NCBI GenBank assembly: GCA_963932465.1 | Contig: OZ010792.1 | Location: forward strand, 186,467,377-186,531,376 | Direction of reading: 5' to 3' | DNA length: 64,000 nucleotides | From: Maratus speciosus | Taxonomy: Eukaryota; Arthropoda; Arachnida; Araneae; Salticidae | In this document: positions 58,059 through 64,000 of the stretch, piece after piece | Layout: each line of letters begins with the position of its first letter | Position numbering within the stretch: position 1 is the first letter of the stretch | Translations under genes and position numbers: made by a program | Notes under the pieces: model-generated | Database searches by the model: none | Seen by the model: the letters and a program-made list of their open reading frames with translations, nothing else | What the model was told of the DNA's origin: nothing

Positions 58059-59305
58059 CAGGGCTTAATTTCTAACAAAAAAAGTACCGGAGCCCTAATA
58101 TTTTCCCCTAATACTAATAACCGTAGCGTCCCCGCCCCCTCCACCGTCACTCTAATCCGCATATTTATATTTCATACATTATTTGCAAAATTTAAAGCAT
58201 TTTTTTTCTTTAGGAAAATAAAAATTTTCAATAATTTCTGCATATACTTAGCTGTTAATTGTTCCACTTTTCAGTTATCACTCCTTCCAAGTAGAAACCT
58301 TTGCCTAATTTTAATGTTAATTAATCACAGGATTCTGCGAGTAAATGAATTAAAGATTCTGATTCGAAAACAGTGTTAAAACAAAAAAGGGACAGTTCTC
58401 AGCTATACATTTTTATCAAAAATGAATGAAATTTATAGAAATTAATACTGATATGCTAAAGAATCAAACAATGTTTTTCAATTTCCCATAAAAGTAGCAT
58501 GTCAAACTATAATCGATTCCTTCCGTAGAACAATCTTTCGTGATGAGTCCCTGAAAATCAGATTAAATTAAACATCTGACACTGTGATCGGAAATACTCA
58601 ATGCTTTTATAGAAAAAGGGGAAACGCTACTCTATTGCTTACTATAAAAATAACAATGCATTACAATTATATCTACTTACAAATGACTACTACTTACAAC
58701 TTTGTAAATCTGCAGAGCAGAGCCGCATTTGTGATGAAAAATAAATAGAAAAATCACTAACGTTATTTTCGTACTCGTACGCAATGGAAAACTAAAAACC
58801 TCAAGCAAACAATATCTCAAGCTGATGCTCGTTGACTGAAAAAGGAAAATATTTTTTTCTGGTTAGATATCTAAATAAAAAAAAAAAATGATCCAACTAA
58901 AAAATATCCTAGTGTTAGAAAAGAAAATCAAACAGAAAGCAAATTCATTGTTCGCGCTCTTGAATGGCGTCAATATACATGTCGCCGAAAACAATGCCAG
59001 ACATAAATCTGCAAATGTCAGTAGAATAAACAAAACACAGTTTCTGTTTCTCCTATTCTGACCAAAATGGCATTAAAAAGGGGGAAGAGTTTTTTTATTT
59101 TTTTCTATACGTGACTAAATAAAATTTTTAATTTACAGACAGATTGAGTTCGAGCGCTTCGGTTTTTTGGAAGAGCTATTGCACTAGGCTCCGGAGACCT
59201 GTATTTATGGGCTCCGGTGAATTCCGACCAATATTTAAGTATTTACTAAAAACATAGAAGTGCCGGAGCCGGGCTCTGGTGGGCTCCGGCGCAATTTAAG
59301 CCCTG
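58059..59305. mobile_element. Non-autonomous hAT element, 8-bp TSD (7/8)
   Basis: Ends CAGGGCTTAATTT and, inverted, CAGGGCTTAAATT, flanked by GTTTATAG (58051-58058) and GTTTGTAG (59306-59313). Both ends are followed by CCGGAGCCC-type repeats. 1.25 kb without a transposase frame. Confidence 0.85.
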
Positions 59306-59313
59306 GTTTGTAG

Positions 59314-60159
59314 TACTTATTGTTGACAGCTATTGTGAAATATAATCTCCAAACAAGGACATTAAAACAATCAAGCTAAGTAAATTGTTTTTCATGTGTC
59401 AAATGTGATTTATAAAAACAATTATCAAAAGTGATTATAATCTAAAGGAAGGAAGTGAAAGTGAAAAGTGATTGCACAATCATAAACAAACATTTTACTA
59501 TAAACATTTCGCGATACTCAAGAACTAGAGACATTGATACTCTTATTTTAAATTACTATAAATATAAATATTGATACAAATAATTTGCTATTATGATTTA
59601 TGTCACTAATTTCCTGTTTTTTATTGCTGATAATATTTTATACATGTTTTCTCTATTTTTCACTTGTATCCCAGACTCTCCAACGGAGAGATGTATTTTA
59701 AAGCTTTTATTAAATTTTAATTTTCTTTCTATTTAAAAAGTTTCCGGACAAATTTAAGTTTTACAAGTCACACAAAAAACATGTGTCTTTTAAATGACAT
59801 GAACATCACACGATCAGTGCATGTGGATAAATCAGAAATATAGGAGAAGATCAAGACATAATTACCCTTACCGACGTTGTTACCAGATGATATACGGATA
59901 TACATAAATACAAGGTAATCCCAATTTATCTTACCAATGTTTTGTTTTATATTGAGAAATAGATAATTTATTTTTTGAGGATAAAACCGAACATCACGCA
60001 ATTACTGTTAGCAAAGTTTAAATATTGCTATCAAATTGATTATGAGGGTGAAAAAAAAATTCTCAATAAAAACATCGTCACTAATTGATAAAAATAAAAA
60101 TCTGGTAATCCGATAGGGTAATTTATTAGAAAAAAAATAAAACGAATCTTAGCAACATT
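59314..60159 (+). other. Upstream region of the Copia element
   Basis: Non-coding. The 5' LTR and primer site should be here. TGTTGACAGC at 59328 could be an LTR start and TGGTAATCCGATAGGG near 60103 a primer site, but with the 3' LTR outside the window neither can be confirmed. Confidence 0.35.
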
Positions 60160-61382
60160 ATGGCTTCTACAAAAGACAGCACGACCACTGAAAAATTGAA
60201 CGCCAACAATTATACAAATTGGCGGTTCAAGGTCGAAATGCTATTGATTCGAGATGAACTTATTGAAGTTATTACGGAAGAGGCCCCCACTCCATTGAAC
60301 GATGCTTGGACCAAGAAAGACAGAAAAGCAAGGGCTTTAATAAATTTGTCCATTGACGACAGTCAAATAGTGCATGTCGAAAATTTAAATACAGCTAGGC
60401 AAACATGGGATGCACTTAAACAAATCCATGAGAGATCTAATCTCTCTAGTAAGCTGTACTTGCTACGAAAATTGTACAGTACAAAATTAACTGAAGGTGG
60501 CAATATGACAGCGCACATAACAAAAATTTTAGAGATAGTCGATAAACTGTCAGCCATTGGCGAAAATATAACTGATTCGCACATTTCAGCACTGCTGCTG
60601 TGCTCGTTGCCACCGTCCTACGATAGCCTAGTTACTGCCCTGGAGGCCAGAGATGAAGCTGAGTTAACCGTACAATTTATAAAAAGCAAGCTTACGGATG
60701 AATATACTCGCAGAGTAGATAATACTGAAAATTCCGAAAACAGCAATAAAGCATATGAAGCACAAGGTAAATTTAATCATTCAGAACAGAAAAGAGGCAG
60801 CAATAAGTACGGCTCACACTGTAAAAGGAAAAACCACTCAAATAAAGACTGCTGGTTTCTAAAAACGAAAAACAACAACAGTTACACTAATAACAGACAC
60901 TATAAAAATAAAAACAATTTAACATCACTAGTTTATGAAGAAAATAATTTACATAAAAATGCGGAACCTGAAGAAAGAAAACTCATAGTAAATGAAAACA
61001 ACAGTGTCGCTTTACTAACCGAAGAGTCCGAAAATAAAGGCACTTTTATAGTGGACAGTGGCAGTTCCAGCCACATAGTAAATTCAAAAGAATTCTTTAC
61101 CAAAATTACAAATAATAATGAAACAAATGTCACAGTCGCTAATGGTAATAAACTGATTTCATATGGATCTGTAGAGGTAATAATTCATACCGAAAATAAA
61201 AACAAACAAGTTATATTGCGTGACGTACTATACGTTCCTGACATAGAAACTAACCTGCTGTCAGTGAGTAGGGCAACTAAAAACGATTGAGTAGGGCAAC
61301 TAAAAACGATTGCAAAGTCAAATTTGAAAAAGATAAACGTGACATAATTCATGAAGGTAAGATTATACTTCAAGATAAACTT
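60160..61382 (+). pseudogene. Copia gag and protease
   Basis: ATG 60160 opens 376 codons. The gag part has KLNANNYTNWRFKVEMLL near the start and WDALKQIHERSNLSSKLYLL (near residue 87), as usual in UBN2/DUF4219-type gag. The zinc knuckle near residue 220 reads GSHCKRKNHSNKDCW, so the first Cys is Gly and zinc binding is doubtful. The protease core is FIVDSGSSSHIV (near residue 293). The frame ends at 61288 because 23 bases (61266-61288) are repeated in tandem at 61289-61311, which shifts the frame and brings in a TGA; after the second unit, coding goes on in another frame to about 61382. Confidence 0.9.
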
Positions 61383-61390
61383 AAATCTGC

Positions 61391-62393
61391 ATGCATGTTA
61401 ATAAAGATGAAAATCACAAGCACTATGCAAATGTCACCTACAACTGCTCAAATGCAAATTGCATAGATTTGTGGCATAGGAGCTACGACACAATAAAGTC
61501 CATGTTATCAAGGGACTTAATTGAGGGAATTAAAATCAACAACTGCAAACATAATGCGAAATGTGAGGTATGCATCAAGTCAAAAATCAGCGAGACCCTA
61601 TTTCCTAAATCAGGTGCATATAGAGATACAAAAAGGCTCGAGTTAGTTCATTCTGATGTATGTGGCCCTATAAATACACCCACAATTGGGGGGGGGGGAA
61701 TACTTCGTCACTTTTATCGATGATTATACGCGATTTTGTGTAATTTATTTAATTGCAAATAAAAGTGAGGCTTCAGAAAAATTGAAAGAATACATCTCAA
61801 TGGTGAAAAACAAATTTGGAAAAATGCCTACTGAGATAAGATCGGACAACGGTGGTGAATATACGGGTAACGAAATAGAAAAATATCTAAAAGAAAATGG
61901 GATTTATCATCAACTCACCGTACCATTTAACCCAAGCCAAAACGGTGTCGCAGAGCGTAAGAATAGGTCGCTACTAGATATGGTTAGAAGTATGCTAAAT
62001 GAAGCAAATCTCCCGCACAAATTATGGGGGGAAGCCATATGTACCGCGAATCACTTACAGAACCGGCTACCTTCAAAATCGGTAAGCACCACACCCTATG
62101 AATTATGGATGAATAGGAGACCAAATTTGAAATATCTCAAAGTTTTTGGCTGTACTGCATACGCCTACATACACAAACGAAAGAGAGGAAAATTAGACAA
62201 TAGAGCGGAAAAGGGCACTTTTGTCGGATACGACCGTCGCTCTAAGGCGCACAGAATCTATACAAGTGACGAAAGAGTAATATTGGCCAGAAGCGTAAAA
62301 TTTATAGAAAATAAAAATAATCCAGATACTAACGAAAATCTAGATAGAAGAGAATTAATCGCGGAAACAAACACAACAGAAAGACACGAATGA
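61391..62393 (+). pseudogene. Copia integrase
   Basis: The pre-integrase part keeps CIDLWHRSYD and CEVCIKSK, though the usual LGH is SYD, so one zinc ligand is missing. The core has the first Asp in HSDVCGP, the second in RSDNGGEYTGNEI and the Glu in NGVAERKNRSLLDMV: a complete DDE set. Between first and second Asp the frame shifts in a G11 run (61688-61698). The C-terminal part follows to a TGA at 62391. The enzyme inserts the cDNA into host DNA. Confidence 0.9.
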
Positions 62394-62394
62394 A

Positions 62395-64000
62395 ATGGAA
62401 ATAGATCTGACACCAACACAAAATGAACTAATTCCACCACCCGCGTCACAACAACAAATTCCACAAGTGAGAAGATCAGAAAGAACCAATAGAGGTGTGC
62501 CGCCGAACAGGTTTGCTTATGCAGTCCGGCACAATCCAGTATATGTACCTAACAGTTGGGAAGATATGATGAGTATAGAAAATCCTATAGAAAAACAGAA
62601 CTGGATAAAAGCGACAGAAGAGGTAATGAATTCCCTTAATGAAAACGAAACCTGTTGTTTAGTTGATCCCCCGCAAGCAGCAAGAGTAATTGGGTCGAAA
62701 TGGACTTTTAAAGCGAAATATGACGAATTCGGAAAAATCAAGCGTTACAAAGCGAGATTGGTCGCACAAGGATTTAGACTAAAATACGGAGTAGATTTCG
62801 ATGAAACTTATGCGCCAGTAGTTTCCCATACAAGTTTAAGAGTCTTCATAATTGCCGCAGCATACCACAATCTCAATATTAGGCAGATTGACATCAAAAC
62901 GGAATTTTTAGATGGTGAATTGGAAGAAAATGTTTATGTATCACAACCTAAAGAGTATATAAACACTAGAGAACCCAATAAGGTTTGTAAGTTAAAAAAG
63001 GCCCTATATGGACTAAAACAAGTTGCAAGAGCATGGTATTCAAACTTTAGTGAAACACTAAAAGAATTAAAATTTAAACAGAGCATTGCTGATAATTGCT
63101 TATTTATAAGAAAAGAAGGGGAAAACACGGTTTATATAGCAGTATACGTGGACGATATACTAATCGCAGGAAAAGATGAAAATATAAATGACATAATAGA
63201 TAAACTAAAATCTAAGTACGCACTTGAAGATTTAGGTCAAATTTCCAATTACCTCGGGATAAAAATACAAAAGACTCACAACGGCTTTAAACTAAATCAA
63301 ACAGGAAAAATAATAGAAATTGCAAAAAAATTTAATTTAGAAGATTCTAAGCCATATGGCACTCCAATGGAAACAGGCTTTCAACGATTAGACAATGAGG
63401 AAACACAAATGCCAAACAACACTAAGTACCGACAAGCAATAGGTGCGCTGTTATATGTTGCTACAATAAGTAGGCCCGATATTTTAGTAGGTATAAACAT
63501 TTTGAGTAGAAAAAACGAAACGCCGTCTGAAAGAGATTGGAAAGGTGTTAAAAGATTAACAAGATATCTATATTCAACAAAAGACTTAAATTTAGTAATC
63601 AGCACGGAAGAACCACCCATTCTGGAAGTATATACTGATGCAGATTGGGGTGGAGATGTAAAGACAAGAAGATCGAAACAGGCAATTTATTCCTTTTAGG
63701 AAAGAATCCAATACAGTGGATAACGAAACGACAAACATGTGTTGCACAATCATCTGCAGAGGCAGAGTTCGTAGCAGCGGCGAGCGCAACACAAGAATTA
63801 ATATGGCTGCTAAAACTATTAGAAGATCTTGATATACCGCAAAAATTGCGTATAGTAATTTATGAAGACAATAAATCTTGCATAAAAATGATTGAATCCG
63901 AAAAGTTTTCTAATAAATCGAAGCATATAGACATAAAATATAATGTGATTAAACAGCTGAAAGAAGATAAAATTATTGAATTGCGTTATTGCCCAAGCAA
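62395..64000 (+). pseudogene. Copia reverse transcriptase and RNase H, partial
   Basis: A new frame from 62395 overlaps the end of the integrase frame region by a shift. RT motifs: WTFKAKYDEFGKIKRYKARL, DETYAPVV, IDIKTEFLDGELEE (usually KTAFLNG), KKALYGLKQ and the catalytic VYVDDILIAG. RNase H begins at YTDADWGGD; the frame shifts near 63680, after which TGNLFLLGK, SSAEAEFVAAAS, YEDNKSCIKM and NKSKHIDIKY follow to the window end with no stop. The catalytic residues I can see are kept, so decay is by small indels, not by loss of domains. Confidence 0.9.

Larger units (their letters stand above)
60160..64000 (+). mobile_element. Copia (Ty1-copia type) element, 3' end outside window
   Basis: Domain order gag - protease - integrase - RT - RNase H, with integrase before RT, is diagnostic of Copia. 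It continues past 64000. Five or more frame breaks, several of them single small indels, make it inactive as assembled. The coding sequence is AT-rich like its surroundings. Confidence 0.95.

Overview
The window reads as a transposon-packed, AT-rich stretch of an animal nuclear genome, most likely an arthropod and perhaps a chelicerate such as a spider. That placement is an inference from the mobile-element families seen (an R1/I-type LINE, a Gypsy-like LTR element, Copia, Helitron, hAT, pogo, TA-inserting elements). I see no intact host gene, no rRNA or tRNA gene that looks functional, no CRISPR array and nothing bacterial. What can be read well is the order of insertion, because many elements keep their terminal repeats and exact target-site duplications (TSDs).

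1-11 kb: the 5' half of an R1/I-type LINE on the minus strand, with ORF1 open to the window edge; a broken THAP zinc-finger exon; a non-autonomous Helitron (1825-3050); and a nearly full-length LINE (3181-10556, 14-bp TSD) with two decayed ORFs, a long GC-rich 3' UTR and a terminal hairpin.

11-29 kb: a coding pseudogene of an uncharacterised family, possibly transposase-like, is split by a 16.3-kb Gypsy-like element (11844-28118, LTRs about 94% alike, 5-bp TSD that restores the host frame). The element carries gag, a zinc knuckle and a protease but no visible reverse transcriptase. It is itself broken by a hAT element (12874-14877), a 7.9-kb block of mixed repeats (about 15980-23854, with a FLYWCH exon) and a 1.4-kb near-perfect palindrome inserted at TA (24646-26065). 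A pogo-like element with a transposase remnant follows.

29-46.5 kb: a Helitron 3' end beside a 433-codon open frame resembling the N-terminal part of a Penelope-like polyprotein; an RTE-tail-type repeat with a 300-bp tandem array; and a complex of nested repeats, including two oppositely oriented arrays of a 145-bp unit.

46.5-60 kb: a TA-inserted element (46676-50968) containing a nearly complete hAT element with a decayed transposase gene, then three non-autonomous hAT elements with clear TSDs and a large inverted-repeat element with tRNA-like heads.

60-64 kb: a Copia element, gag to RNase H, with several frame breaks, running off the right edge.

Some frame breaks fall exactly on runs of G and could be assembly errors. 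All homology calls are by reading motifs; no search was run.
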